A DNA stretch of 64,000 nt from Flavobacterium sp. (GCA_016718345.1 JADKDN010000001.1:124001-188000); one strand, 5' to 3'; positions 36,495 to 45,952 are shown, counted from the first letter of the stretch. Numbers and translations: made by a program. The notes: a model not told the origin generated them from the sequence alone.

Positions 36495-37313
36495 TTATAG
36501 TGAGTTTATTTTGTTTTTACTTAAATCAAAATTTAAAATAGTATTAAAAATGATTCCATTGTTGTATTGAAATACATTTTTCGATTGTACTTCTCTTCCC
36601 AGTTGAAGAATCTGATTTAAATAGCCAGCTTCAAGCCTAATATTTTCATTGATTTTATATCCAAGTATGAAACCTAATCGGTTCTGGTCGAATATATTTT
36701 CGTTTACATTTTCACCAAAACCAATAAAAATTTCATCATATGCGGCTAAATATGGAGTTTTGTCGATTATACTTTTTCCTTTTAATGGAATTTGAATTCT
36801 AAACATGTAGCGCAACCTATTTGCGAAAAGATAGCCGTCTTCTTCAGTTAAATTTTCATTAGAGTATTTTCCTATCCATCGTTGCTCTAGCATAAATCGA
36901 TGTGATAATTCAACTATTGATATTTTATCTGAAATGGTAGCTACTTGAAATAGTCTATGTTCGGTAAAGTCTTTACCAAAACTATTTATTGAAGTTGTAC
37001 CATAAGGAAATGTTTCAATCCATCCGTAGCCCAATCTGAGTTGTATTTTTGAATTTAATTGATAATTTACTCCTAAGCGAAGCAAGCTTTGCTGCCATTC
37101 TGTAATGGTGTTTTCTCTTCGCCATTGATACTCTGTGTGTATTCCAAATTTTTCATCTATTTTCAAAGTACCATTATAGGTGTACCATCCAATAGAATTG
37201 TTTTCCTTGCTTCTATTGTTTTGAGCTTGACTATGAATAGGAAACAATATAAACCAACTAATAAATACTAGTTGAAATGTACTGGAAGCTGTTTTTGACA
37301 TTAGATACTTCAT
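36495..37313 (-). CDS. DUF2490 outer-membrane-type protein (first copy)
   Basis: A 272-residue exported protein (signal MSKTASSTFQLVFISWFILFPIHSQA with an extra MKYL start) of the DUF2490 family, predicted as a small beta-barrel (alternating strands such as GIHTEYQWRRENTITEWQQS and FDQNRLGFILGYKINENIRLEAGYL). The function is unknown. It is upstream of TetR and the exporter on the same strand. The same family occurs again at 57572-58342 on the other strand, where the FDQNR motif is shared. The start could also be ATG 37301. Confidence 0.8.
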   Translation of the reverse strand: MKYLMSKTASSTFQLVFISWFILFPIHSQAQNNRSKENNSIGWYTYNGTLKIDEKFGIHTEYQWRRENTITEWQQSLLRLGVNYQLNSKIQLRLGYGWIETFPYGTTSINSFGKDFTEHRLFQVATISDKISIVELSHRFMLEQRWIGKYSNENLTEEDGYLFANRLRYMFRIQIPLKGKSIIDKTPYLAAYDEIFIGFGENVNENIFDQNRLGFILGYKINENIRLEAGYLNQILQLGREVQSKNVFQYNNGIIFNTILNFDLSKNKINSL

Positions 37314-37489
37314 TTTTGAGTAATAAATTCAATTGCAAATATAATAGTATTACTATTAATTATGAAATTTTAACTTTTATTTAGGTAAAGTTCACTGTAA
37401 TTAGTCTTCTGTTTTGTGGCTTACATGAGTTTTGTCATATTTTTTAAGTGATTAAGTTTTAAATTTGATTCAATCAATTTAGTACAATT

Positions 37490-38764
37490 ATGAGTAAATA
37501 TTTAACAGCCAGTGAAGCGGTTAAAATTGTAAAATCAAATGATAGAGTTTATGTTCAAGCTGCTGCGGCTTGTCCAACAATTTTAACCAAAGCACTCTCA
37601 GAAAGAGCCGCTGAACTAAAAAATGTTGAAATATGTCATCTGCACACTGAAGGCGAAGCTCCTTATGCAAATCCGGAGCTAGCGGAGAGTTTTCATGTAA
37701 ACTCCTTTTTTATTGGGAAAAACGTCCGACATACCCTTGTTGCAGGAAATGGTTCTTACACACCAGTTTTTTTGAGTGAATTGCCGTATTTGTTTCGAAA
37801 AAAAGTGTTACCATTGAATGTGGTTTTAATTCATGTTTCGCCACCAGATAGTCATGGATACTGTTCTCTGGGAGTTTCGGTTGAAGCAACTTTGGCGGCA
37901 ATTGAAAATGCAGAAACGGTAATAGCACAAGTAAATCCGCAAATGCCAAGAACCTTTGGAGACGGAATTCTTCATGTTTCTGAAATTGATTATTTGGTTG
38001 AGGTTAACCAACCCATTTTTACTCATGAAATGGAAAAAATATCGCCATTAGAAGATAAAATCGGAACGTACATCGCTTCTTTAATTGAAGATGAAAGCAC
38101 GCTGCAAATGGGTATTGGTTCTATTCCTAATGCCGCTTTGGCTAAATTAACGAACCATAAGAATTTAGGTTTACATACCGAAATGTTCTCTGATGGGGTT
38201 ATCGATTTGATTGAAAATGATGTTATCAATTGTAATTATAAAGGGACATCCAGAGGTCGAGCATTGGCAACTTTTTTAGTAGGTTCCAAACGATTGTATG
38301 ATTTTGTTAATGACAATCCATTTATAGAAATGAAAGAATCTTCAATAGTTAATGATACCGCCCGAATTAGGAAAAACCCTAAAATGGTCGCTATTAATTC
38401 TGCGATAGAAGTAGATGTTACCGGTCAAGTATGTGCCGATTCTATTGGAGCAAGAATGTATTCTGGTGTTGGTGGGCAAATGGATTTTATAAGAGGTGCT
38501 TCTTTAAGTCCAGGTGGTAAAGCGATAATTGCGTTGCCTTCAATTACCAATAAAGGCGAAAGCAGAATAGTTCCTTATCTCAAACAAGGAGCGGGTGTTG
38601 TATCAACCCGATCTCATGTTCAGTATATTATTACTGAAAATGGGATAGCGGATTTGTATGGAAAAACATTAAAACAACGTGCAGTTGAGATGGTCAAAAT
38701 TGCACATCCCAACCATCAAGAATGGATTGAAAAGGAGTATTATAATTTGGTAAACAGTATTTAA
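37490..38764 (+). CDS. Acetyl-CoA hydrolase/transferase family CoA-transferase
   Basis: A 424-residue class I-like CoA-transferase. The catalytic Glu lies in GLHTEMFSDGVIDLIE, and other conserved regions are GIGSIPNAAL and VGGQMDFIRGASLSPGGK. The family moves CoA between acids, for example acetyl-CoA and 4-hydroxybutyrate or succinate. The substrate here cannot be told. Preceded by a 176-bp intergenic region shared with DUF2490. It ends 5 bp before a perfect bidirectional terminator and is convergent with gpmI. Confidence 0.88.
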   Translation: MSKYLTASEAVKIVKSNDRVYVQAAAACPTILTKALSERAAELKNVEICHLHTEGEAPYANPELAESFHVNSFFIGKNVRHTLVAGNGSYTPVFLSELPYLFRKKVLPLNVVLIHVSPPDSHGYCSLGVSVEATLAAIENAETVIAQVNPQMPRTFGDGILHVSEIDYLVEVNQPIFTHEMEKISPLEDKIGTYIASLIEDESTLQMGIGSIPNAALAKLTNHKNLGLHTEMFSDGVIDLIENDVINCNYKGTSRGRALATFLVGSKRLYDFVNDNPFIEMKESSIVNDTARIRKNPKMVAINSAIEVDVTGQVCADSIGARMYSGVGGQMDFIRGASLSPGGKAIIALPSITNKGESRIVPYLKQGAGVVSTRSHVQYIITENGIADLYGKTLKQRAVEMVKIAHPNHQEWIEKEYYNLVNSI

Positions 38765-38794
38765 AAAAAAGCTCCAAATTTGGAGCTTTTTTTT
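38763..38794. terminator. Bidirectional terminator between the CoA-transferase and gpmI
   Basis: A 32-bp perfect palindrome AAAAAAAAGCTCCAAA/TTTGGAGCTTTTTTTT, with A and T tracts on both sides. It ends both convergent transcripts. Confidence 0.85.
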
Positions 38795-38795
38795 A

Positions 38796-40313
38796 TTATA
38801 ATAACGAGTGTCTCGTCATTGCTTCTGGTTTCTCAATTCCCATGAGTTCTAATATGGTTGGAGCCAAATCTCCTAAAACACCATCGTGAATTTGTTTCAA
38901 TTCTTTGTCAACCAATATAATAGGCACGGGATTAGTGGTATGTGCAGTATTTGGACTTCCATCAGGATTTATCATCGTTTCACAGTTGCCATGATCTGCA
39001 ATGATTAAAGTAGTATAATTATTGGCTAAGGCTGTGGTAACTACTTTTTCAACACATTTATCAACTGCCTCACAGGCTTTTATTGCTGCTTCCATTACAC
39101 CAGTATGTCCCACCATATCCCCATTGGCAAAATTAAGGCATACAAAATCTACTTCCCCTTTGTTTAATTCAGGAACTAAAGCATCCGCTAATTCGTATGC
39201 ACTCATTTCGGGTTTCAAATCATAGGTAGCTACTTTTGGAGAATTTTTCAAAATGCGACTTTCACCTTCAAAAGGCAACTCTCTCCCACCAGAGAAAAAG
39301 AAGGTTACGTGTGGGTATTTTTCGGTCTCAGCAATTCGGATTTGTTTCTTGCCAGCTTTTTCCAAAACTTCACCTAATGTTTCGGTAATATTATCTTTGT
39401 TGTAAACCACTTTTACGTTTTGATACGTTTCGTCATAGTTGGTTAAGGTAACATAATATAAATCTAATTTGTGCATGTTTTGCTCATGAAAATCTTTTTG
39501 CGAAAGTGTTTCAGTGAGTTCTCGTCCTCTATCCGTTCTGAAATTAAAGAAGATAACTACATCATTCTCTTTAATAGTAGCTAGAGGTTTGTCATTATCA
39601 TCAACCATGATGATTGGGTCGATAAATTCATCCGTTACATTGTTTTTATAGCTTTGCTTAATGCTTTCAACAGCATTTTTAGAATGGGTTCTAATTCCGT
39701 TTACAACCAAGTCATAAGCTTTTTTAACTCTTTCCCATCGTTTGTCACGGTCCATTGCATAATAGCGTCCTACAACCGAAGCTAATTTTACACTAGTATT
39801 AGAAATATAGTTTCCTAAATCTTCAATGTATTGTTTGCCTGATTTTGGATCAACATCACGACCATCAGTGAAAGCATGAACGTATACTTTTTGTAATCCA
39901 AAATTCTGAGTAGCATCAATCAAACCTCGCAAATGCGAAGTGTGTGAATGTACTCCGCCATCCGATACTAAACCTAGGAGGTGTACATCAACATTTTTAT
40001 CTTTAGCATACTGAAAAGCGTCTACTAGAACGGGTTCTTGATTCAAAGTTTTATGTTCTACAGCAAGATTTATTTTTGCCAAATCTTGATAGACAATTCT
40101 TCCTGCACCTAGGTTCATGTGCCCCACTTCACTGTTTCCCATTTGACCTTCAGGTAAACCTACATTCAGACCGTCAGTTCTCAATTGTGCACTTGGATAT
40201 TTTGTATAAAGCGAATTGATAAATGGGACATTTGCATTGTCAATGGCAGAAACTTTTGGGTCTGGATATTTTCCCCAACCATCAAGAATCATTAAAATTA
40301 CTTTTTTGTTCAT
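38796..40313 (-). CDS. gpmI: 2,3-bisphosphoglycerate-independent phosphoglycerate mutase
   Basis: This glycolytic/gluconeogenic enzyme interconverts 3- and 2-phosphoglycerate, using two Mn2+ ions. Ser61 in MGNSEVGHMNLGAGR is the phosphorylated residue; the metal ligands are seen as ILDGWG (Asp11), NFANGDMVGHTG, IIADHGNCE and NTAHTTNPV. The length of 505 is normal. A candidate TAnnTTTG (rc of 40362-40369, TACCTTTG) lies 49 bp upstream. It is a single-gene unit ended by the bidirectional terminator. Confidence 0.96.
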   Translation of the reverse strand: MNKKVILMILDGWGKYPDPKVSAIDNANVPFINSLYTKYPSAQLRTDGLNVGLPEGQMGNSEVGHMNLGAGRIVYQDLAKINLAVEHKTLNQEPVLVDAFQYAKDKNVDVHLLGLVSDGGVHSHTSHLRGLIDATQNFGLQKVYVHAFTDGRDVDPKSGKQYIEDLGNYISNTSVKLASVVGRYYAMDRDKRWERVKKAYDLVVNGIRTHSKNAVESIKQSYKNNVTDEFIDPIIMVDDNDKPLATIKENDVVIFFNFRTDRGRELTETLSQKDFHEQNMHKLDLYYVTLTNYDETYQNVKVVYNKDNITETLGEVLEKAGKKQIRIAETEKYPHVTFFFSGGRELPFEGESRILKNSPKVATYDLKPEMSAYELADALVPELNKGEVDFVCLNFANGDMVGHTGVMEAAIKACEAVDKCVEKVVTTALANNYTTLIIADHGNCETMINPDGSPNTAHTTNPVPIILVDKELKQIHDGVLGDLAPTILELMGIEKPEAMTRHSLL

Positions 40314-40361
40314 TGTGTTTGTTTTTATTTCTTAGCGTTCAATCTGTCTATAGTAAGGAAA

Positions 40362-40369
40362 CAAAGGTA
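40362..40369 (-). promoter_or_regulatory. Candidate -7 element of gpmI
   Basis: The reverse complement TACCTTTG matches TAnnTTTG 49 bp upstream of the gpmI start; no clear -33 TTG is in place. Confidence 0.35.
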
Positions 40370-40435
40370 AGATATTTTAAAATTTTAGTTTGCGATTTAA
40401 GGGTGATATTTGATAATTATTTTGAAGACTACGTT

Positions 40436-42831
40436 TTATTTTTTCAAAGTATTGTAGTCAATAAAATAGCGAATACTGATAGAAAAAATATGATTTAAAT
40501 TTTCGTTATCAATGGCTTTGCTGAGGTTTTTTGTCAACTCGCGGCTAAAAGTATCTTCGAATATGGAAGAGCTATTTCTGTACAAAACTGAAATTTGACT
40601 GCCAGGGGCAAACCACCAGGAGTAGGAGAGGTCTAAATTCCAAGTATTAAAATTTTGGTCTTTATTTTCAGTATACAACGTATTTGATTGTAGTGTTCCG
40701 TCGTCTAGCAAAGTATAGTAATCATGATTGGTAACATAGGACCAGTAATGTCTTACGGCTAGGTTAATATTCATTTTTTCATTCAAAGTATATTTTCCTT
40801 GTAAGGTATTGATATACGTGATTCTATTTCTAACGGCAAATATAGTAGTATTGTCATCGCTAAAGTCTACCCAACCTACATTGTTGTTTTGCCTGTAAAA
40901 ACTAGTTTTATAGTTCAATGAAAAACTATCGTTAAATCGGTATTTTGGACTGATAGTATACCATAATCTATTCGGTCTTTTTCATTTATATAAGTATAGT
41001 ACGGATTGATGTCAATAGCAAATGGATGGTTGTAGTTGGAAGAAAAATAAAGCCAAACGCCAACGCTTTCTGGAACGGTTAAAAATTTAGAGTCGTCAAT
41101 AGATCTTGGTTCGTAAAAATTATATGTTTTTAAAGGACTAGAATAAATATTAATACCGTAATAATCATTTTTCTTACTTGTTGTATCAAAGACTAAAGTA
41201 GCAGATCCAGTTTGAATTTTTCCAGTTCTATTGTCAAATTCACTGTAAAAATTCAGGTTGGTTTCAAAAGTATTGAAGCGTTTGGTTGGATTCAATATTC
41301 TATAGCTATTGTAGGAATATAAAGTGTAATAATGGGTCTGAAAATTAATTCCTAAATCATTATTATCAAAATCTTCTGAAACATATTTTCCGCCAATTCC
41401 ATAACGGTACTTGCCGCTAGTTTCTCCTAGAAATAAAGAAGTATTGTATCCTTTTTTATCCGGAATAGTATTAGATTCATTTACATAACTGTATTTGAAA
41501 TCTCCCTTTACATTAAAAGTATTTTCTCTAGTATTCAAATCGAAAACAGCTGCAGAAACATTCGCATCTCTGAAACTTCCAATTCGTGTCACATTGGTAT
41601 TGACAAAAGAAACAGAAGAGTTTTTTCTAAATCGTTGGTCAATAACAATTTCATTGTAATTGGCCAGTGGTTCAATTTCTGTTCTTGTCTCTCCAGTTTC
41701 AGCATTTATGATTTCTAAATTGGTTTCTTCGGTAACAGCATTTAATACACCTATCCCTAAACCGTTTTTAGTTCGACCAGAAATTTTGGCAGCGTTAACA
41801 AGATTAATGTTGGTGTTCCCGCTAAAAAATTCCACATCACTCAATTTGTAGTCAGGTGTGCCGCCAATTCTTCGAGAGTATAACAAATCTCCTTTTTTAA
41901 ATAGATCCGTTCCTTCTGTAAAAAAAGGTCTATTTTCGGTAAATTGTTGTTCGAACGGACCAAGATACAATTCGACATTGTCAAATTTTGTTTGTCCAAA
42001 ATCAGGAATTAATATAGCATCGAGTGTAAATGCATCGCTAATTCCATATTTAATATCAAGACCAGCCTTGAGTTGTCCTGAAGTTTTTTCAAATCGATTG
42101 GAGTTCAAATAGAAAGAGGAATAGGGAATAAAAAACAATCTTGTCGGCGTTTGAATATCTTCAATTCCTTGTAATATCCCTGATTGAGCACTTTCGTTGT
42201 TGATGGTAGAATCGATAAAATTCCAAGTGTACGATTGTCGGTCTCTACGAATTTCTCGATAAAAATTGAGCCCCCAAGTTTGTTCTTTTTTTTTGGAAAA
42301 ACGTAAAGCAGCATAAGGAATTTTTAATTCGGCAACCCAGCCAAAATCGGTTACTTTTACGTGACTTTCCCATATGGCGTCCCAGGTAAAATCTTCACCG
42401 TTTTCGTTAGTAAAAATACAATCGGCTTGAACGCCTGCAGCACTTACATAAAATCTAAAATCTTGTTGGCTATCGTTAAAACCGTTTATAAATATTCCAA
42501 AATTTTCTGAGGTGCCAAAATTGTCTCTTTGGGTAATTTCTTTTAGAATTTTACTAGGCTCATCATCATACATTTTTGCAGCAACAAAAATGGCGTCATC
42601 GTTATAGACTATCTGTACTTCGGTTTTTTTATTTTCGTTTATAGGTCTGCCGTTGTCTGGAGCAAACATCACAAAGTCTTTGGCAACAGGAGCATATTCC
42701 CATATAGGTTCGTTAAATTTTCCGTCTATCGTAATATTCCCCGCAGTTATGGCATTTAAAACTTTCTTTTGTCCGAAAGAATAAAAATGAGTTAACAATA
42801 AGAATAGGAATAGACCTTGAAATTTATTCAT
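40436..42831 (-). pseudogene. DUF5916 outer-membrane protein with CBM9-like N domain, frameshifted
   Basis: An exported protein (MNKFQGLFLFLLLTHFYSFG) of about 800 residues: a carbohydrate-binding CBM9-like domain (ITIDGKFNEPIWEYAPVAK, DFRFYVSAAGVQAD) and a DUF5916 beta-barrel (GNTNINLVNAAKISGRTKNG). The frame ends at 40915 after IDYGI, while the continuation (NYKTSFYRQNNNVGWVDF, ending YFIDYNTLKK) is in another frame from 40918. One missing base near 40955-40962 would fuse them. The barrel C terminus is needed for insertion into the membrane, so an uncorrected gene would give a truncated protein. It may act in polysaccharide uptake; this is inferred from the domain alone. Confidence 0.82.
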
Positions 42832-43036
42832 AAAACCAGTACTTTATCTTACAAAAATAACCATAAAATTAACATTTGCAACTCTATTGCAATATATTTC
42901 AGTCCCTTTCGTTTTACTGTGTTTAAGAAAGTTATTTTTCAATGCAACTTAGTTTTAGATATTTAAATTTAAGATTGGCATGAATTTTGTAATTTTGCAA
43001 ATGTCTCAAATCTGTCATTTAACTTAAATAAAATCA

Positions 43037-43750
43037 ATGATTTATACCTTTTTTCCTTTGTTTTTTTTCTTTTTAACGTCTTTCACTTCGGTTCCTTCAA
43101 GTGAAAACAAAAAGGCTTTAAGATTAGTTGATAAAGTTTCTGTTTCCAATCATGAAACGAATGCTGAATGGGTTTACAATAATCTGAATGCAAATCATTT
43201 GTCTTTACCCCAAATGCAGAGTTTCTCCGAAGCTTTAAAAGGGTTCAATATATTAAAGGCAAAAGGGATTGTTCAAAAAGACATTTTGACTCTTGTTGAT
43301 TTCAGCTTGTCATCAAATACTAAGAGACTTTGGGTAATAGATTTAACTACTAATACGGTTTTATTTAATTCTCTTGTAGCTCATGGGAGAAATACTGGTG
43401 AGGAGTTTGCCACTTCATTTTCTAATGATGCTTCTTCTTTTAAAAGCAGTTTAGGGTTTTACCTAACTGGAGAAATCTATCAAGGAAAACATGGTAAGTC
43501 GCTAAAACTCGACGGTCTAGAAAAAGGAGTAAACGATAAAGCAAGAGAAAGAGGTGTGGTTATGCATGCTGCCGATTATGTTTCAGAGACTTTCATTAAA
43601 AGTAATAAAAGATTGGGTAGAAGTCAAGGATGTCCAGCTATTCCTGCTGAACTTACAGCCGAAATTATCAATACCATAAAAAACAAATCCTGTTTGTTTA
43701 TTTATCATCCTTCAAGGAATTCTACTGATGTGTCCAAAATGGCATCTTGA
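43037..43750 (+). CDS. Murein L,D-transpeptidase-like exported protein
   Basis: A 237-residue exported protein (MIYTFFPLFFFFLTSFTSV) with a YkuD_2-type catalytic domain. Conserved His in VVMHAADYVS and Cys199 in LGRSQGCPAI are both present. The family members form or cut 3-3 cross-links in peptidoglycan or attach proteins to it; the exact activity is inferred. The catalytic fold and length match well. It is a single-gene unit upstream of the tRNA-Gly gene, with no clear terminator in between. Confidence 0.85.
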   Translation: MIYTFFPLFFFFLTSFTSVPSSENKKALRLVDKVSVSNHETNAEWVYNNLNANHLSLPQMQSFSEALKGFNILKAKGIVQKDILTLVDFSLSSNTKRLWVIDLTTNTVLFNSLVAHGRNTGEEFATSFSNDASSFKSSLGFYLTGEIYQGKHGKSLKLDGLEKGVNDKARERGVVMHAADYVSETFIKSNKRLGRSQGCPAIPAELTAEIINTIKNKSCLFIYHPSRNSTDVSKMAS

Positions 43751-43848
43751 ATTGAAAAGATAACAAATTAATTCTAAAACAGTTAGCCTGTCCTAAAACT
43801 GATTTTAGAATAAGAAATAAAAAAAGGAACTATTTTTATAAAAAAAAT

Positions 43849-43880
43849 TTGGAGCAAATTAAACTTATTACCTATATTTG
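43849..43880 (+). promoter_or_regulatory. Bacteroidota-type promoter of tRNA-Gly (TCC)
   Basis: TTG (43849-43851), 21 bp, then TATATTTG (43873-43880), 12 bp before the mature tRNA start. It is a good match to the -33/-7 consensus. Confidence 0.6.
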
Positions 43881-43892
43881 CACCGTTGTAAT

Positions 43893-43965
<73 letters not shown>

Positions 43966-43970
43966 CTTAA

Positions 43971-44003
43971 AAAAAGTCTAAACGTAATGTTTAGACTTTT
44001 TTT
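43971..44003 (+). terminator. Intrinsic terminator after tRNA-Gly (TCC)
   Basis: Stem AGTCTAAAC (43975-43983) / GTTTAGACT (43989-43997) followed by T7. Confidence 0.8.
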
Positions 44004-44050
44004 GTTTCTAGTGAGTCCTAGTTTTCGAAAGTGTTTTTAATTAACTGAAA

Positions 44051-44090
44051 ACAGAAAAGTCATAATTAAATCAAGTTAATTATGACTTTT
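44051..44090 (-). terminator. Intrinsic terminator after the tRNA-Lys/Lys/Leu operon
   Basis: A 15-bp perfect stem AAAAGTCATAATTAA (44055-44069) / TTAATTATGACTTTT (44076-44090), with a T-rich run after it on the reverse strand. It ends the reverse-strand tRNA operon right after tRNA-Leu. Confidence 0.8.
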
Positions 44091-44095
44091 AATAG

Positions 44096-44178
44096 TGACC
44101 ACGGTGGGATTTGAACCCACACGCCCTTACGAGCACCACCCCCTCAAGATGGCAAGTCTACCGTTTCTCCACGTGGCC
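44096..44178 (-). tRNA. tRNA-Leu (anticodon GAG)
   Basis: An 83-nt class II tRNA on the reverse strand: acceptor GGCCACG/CGTGGTC (one G-T pair), anticodon stem CCATC/GGTGG around loop TTGAGGG (GAG), long variable arm and T loop GGTTCAAATCC. It is the last gene of the reverse tRNA operon. No CCA is encoded. Confidence 0.95.
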
Positions 44179-44219
44179 AAAAACAAAAAAAGTCACTCGC
44201 CAAGGCGAACGACTTGTTG

Positions 44220-44292
44220 TGACCTGACTGGGGCTCGAACCCAGGACCCCATCATTAAAAGTGATGTGCTCTACCAACTGAGCTATCAAGTC
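44220..44292 (-). tRNA. tRNA-Lys (anticodon TTT), copy 2
   Basis: A 73-nt cloverleaf on the reverse strand: acceptor GACTTGA, anticodon stem CATCA/TGATG with loop CTTTTAA (TTT), T loop GGTTCGAGCC. It is identical to the copy at 44319-44391. Confidence 0.96.
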
Positions 44293-44318
44293 GTCGCTTG
44301 AAGAGTTGCATAATTTTG

Positions 44319-44391
44319 TGACCTGACTGGGGCTCGAACCCAGGACCCCATCATTAAAAGTGATGTGCTCTACCAACTGAGCTATCAAGTC
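44319..44391 (-). tRNA. tRNA-Lys (anticodon TTT), copy 1
   Basis: Same 73-nt sequence as the copy at 44220-44292, 99 bp apart. It is the promoter-proximal gene of the Lys-Lys-Leu reverse operon, 24 bp from the -7 motif at 44416-44423. Confidence 0.96.
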
Positions 44392-44415
44392 ATTAACCTT
44401 TCTTCAATGCGGGTG

Positions 44416-44446
44416 CAAATATAAGACGTTATTATTTATTTTTCAA
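44416..44446 (-). promoter_or_regulatory. Bacteroidota-type promoter of the tRNA-Lys/Lys/Leu operon
   Basis: Reverse strand: TTG (rc of 44444-44446), 20 bp, then TATATTTG (rc of 44416-44423), 24 bp before the first tRNA-Lys. The same TATATTTG word drives the neighbouring tRNA-Gly gene. Confidence 0.65.
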
Positions 44447-44518
44447 AGCTATTTTATTTTAAATTTGTGTTTTTTTGCTAATTGTTGTTAACGTCTTTAT
44501 TTATAAGGTTTTAGTGCT

Positions 44519-45037
44519 ATGAAGAAAATAATTTTAATAGGATATATGGGTTCTGGAAAGTCAACAATTGCCAAATTATTGTCAAAAAACATGCACTATG
44601 AGTTCCTAGATTTAGATGAAATCATTGAAAAAGAGCAAAATGCATCTGTCTCTGCAATTTTTGAACGAAAAGGAGAGGTGTATTTTAGAAAATTAGAGCA
44701 CGAAGTCCTAAAAAGAATTTTACAATCAGAATCCAATATGGTTCTAAGTCTTGGAGGAGGAACGCCTTGTTTTTCGAATAATCAAGAACTTTTGAAACAA
44801 GAGGATATTGATACTATTTATCTCAAAACGTCAATTGATAAATTGTATGAAAGACTTCGAACTCAAAAAGCCAACAGACCTTTAATTGCCAATAAAAGTG
44901 AAGACGAAATGAAAGAGTTTATCGCTAAGCATCTTTTTGAGAGAAGTTTTTATTACAATCAAGCAAAGTACATTGTGACAACAGATGATAAATCGCCACA
45001 AGAAACGGTCTTAGAAATACAATCGCTTTTAATTTAA
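44519..45037 (+). CDS. aroK: Shikimate kinase
   Basis: This kinase phosphorylates the 3-hydroxyl of shikimate in aromatic amino-acid synthesis. The Walker A loop GYMGSGKST is at 8-16, the shikimate-binding Asp33 in DLDEII, Arg57 in YFRKLE and the GGG loop at 79-81 (SLGGGTPC). The length of 172 is normal. The stop codon overlaps the convergent phosphoribosyltransferase gene by 9 bp, so their 3' ends share sequence. Confidence 0.95.
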   Translation: MKKIILIGYMGSGKSTIAKLLSKNMHYEFLDLDEIIEKEQNASVSAIFERKGEVYFRKLEHEVLKRILQSESNMVLSLGGGTPCFSNNQELLKQEDIDTIYLKTSIDKLYERLRTQKANRPLIANKSEDEMKEFIAKHLFERSFYYNQAKYIVTTDDKSPQETVLEIQSLLI

Positions 45038-45526
45038 ATAAGTATAACTCGTATTTTCTTCAAAAACAACTTGAACGTGTTCTTGCAAAGATGTACTAAG
45101 CGAAATTCCTTTGAAATCAGCTTTTACAGGATATTTTTTATGATTTCTATCTACTAGAACAGCTGTTTTGAATTTTTTCAATGGTACCTCCAGAAAATGT
45201 TTAACGCCATAAATTAAGGTTGTTCCGCTATTCAAAACATCATCCACAAGAACAAGACCTTTATTTTCATAATCTTCTTTTGCAATTGACGTAGAAATGG
45301 GTTCGCTTGGATGTAATTTATTGACAAAAACTTCACACAAAATAATTTGTATTGGTGAAATTGAGGAGAGACTTTGAGCAATTTTTTCAGCGAATACGAA
45401 TCCATTTTTTGTAATTCCGGCTAAAACAATAGATTCCTCGTCTACAAAATTTTCATAAATTTGATAGGCTATTCGCTTAATCTTGTGTTCTATTTCTTGA
45501 TGCGTAAGTATAATGTTGTGTTCCAT
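45029..45526 (-). CDS. Type I phosphoribosyltransferase (PyrR-like)
   Basis: A 165-residue PRTase with the PRPP-binding motif LVLVDDVLNSGTT at 91-103. The N-terminal half (ILTHQEIEHKIKRIAYQIYE) resembles PyrR-type proteins, which act as RNA-binding attenuators and uracil phosphoribosyltransferases. In Bacteroidota this group is usually annotated only as phosphoribosyltransferase, and I cannot tell a purine or pyrimidine substrate. It overlaps aroK at the 3' end by 9 bp on the opposite strand. The Hsp15 gene lies 33 bp upstream on the same strand. Confidence 0.85.
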   Translation of the reverse strand: MEHNIILTHQEIEHKIKRIAYQIYENFVDEESIVLAGITKNGFVFAEKIAQSLSSISPIQIILCEVFVNKLHPSEPISTSIAKEDYENKGLVLVDDVLNSGTTLIYGVKHFLEVPLKKFKTAVLVDRNHKKYPVKADFKGISLSTSLQEHVQVVFEENTSYTYLN

Positions 45527-45559
45527 AGATTTGTTTTTAAAGAAAAGAAAAATCTTTTT

Positions 45560-45952
45560 TTACAATTCGTTTTGAGGATTGATTTCAAAGGTATTTTCAA
45601 AATCATCTAAATCCCTTCTATCTTTTTTAGTAGGTCTTCCGTCTCCAGTTTTTCTATAATGTTCCTTGGCTAATTTTAACAGTTCCAAATGTTGATAAGC
45701 CTCTTCTGGAGTTTCGTTTTTTCTGTAAATGTCTACCAATTTCGCGCTTACTCGATTTTCAGGAATGTCTAAAACAGTAATTATTTGTGTAATTTGATCT
45801 TTTCTAAAAGTAATGGTATCCGACGGAAAAACTTCTTTTGAAGGTTTAGCAATTTGACCGTTTACCGTAATATGATTTTTTTTACAGGCCTCGGTAACCA
45901 TGTTTCGGGTTTTGTAATATCGGACGCACCACAAATATTTATCCACTCTCAT
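45560..45952 (-). CDS. S4-domain RNA-binding protein, Hsp15-like
   Basis: A 130-residue protein with an N-terminal S4 domain (RVDKYLWCVRYYKTRNMVTEACKKNH at 2-27, then NGQIAKPSKEV) and a basic tail rich in Lys/Arg (YRKTGDGRPTKKDRRDLDDF). E. coli Hsp15 rescues stalled 50S subunits that still carry nascent chains. The S4 motif and length are convincing; the function is inferred. It shares a strand with the phosphoribosyltransferase gene. Confidence 0.85.
   Translation of the reverse strand: MRVDKYLWCVRYYKTRNMVTEACKKNHITVNGQIAKPSKEVFPSDTITFRKDQITQIITVLDIPENRVSAKLVDIYRKNETPEEAYQHLELLKLAKEHYRKTGDGRPTKKDRRDLDDFENTFEINPQNEL

Noticed and set aside
44095..44301. Forward-strand frame starting MTTVGFEPTRPYEHH
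   Set aside because: It is the antisense of tRNA-Leu and tRNA-Lys; similar false proteins are well known.
44158..44388. Reverse-strand reading frame with a duplicated MIAQLVEHITFNDGVLG-like repeat
   Set aside because: It lies across the two identical tRNA-Lys genes; the repeat is the translated tRNA sequence, a classic false protein.
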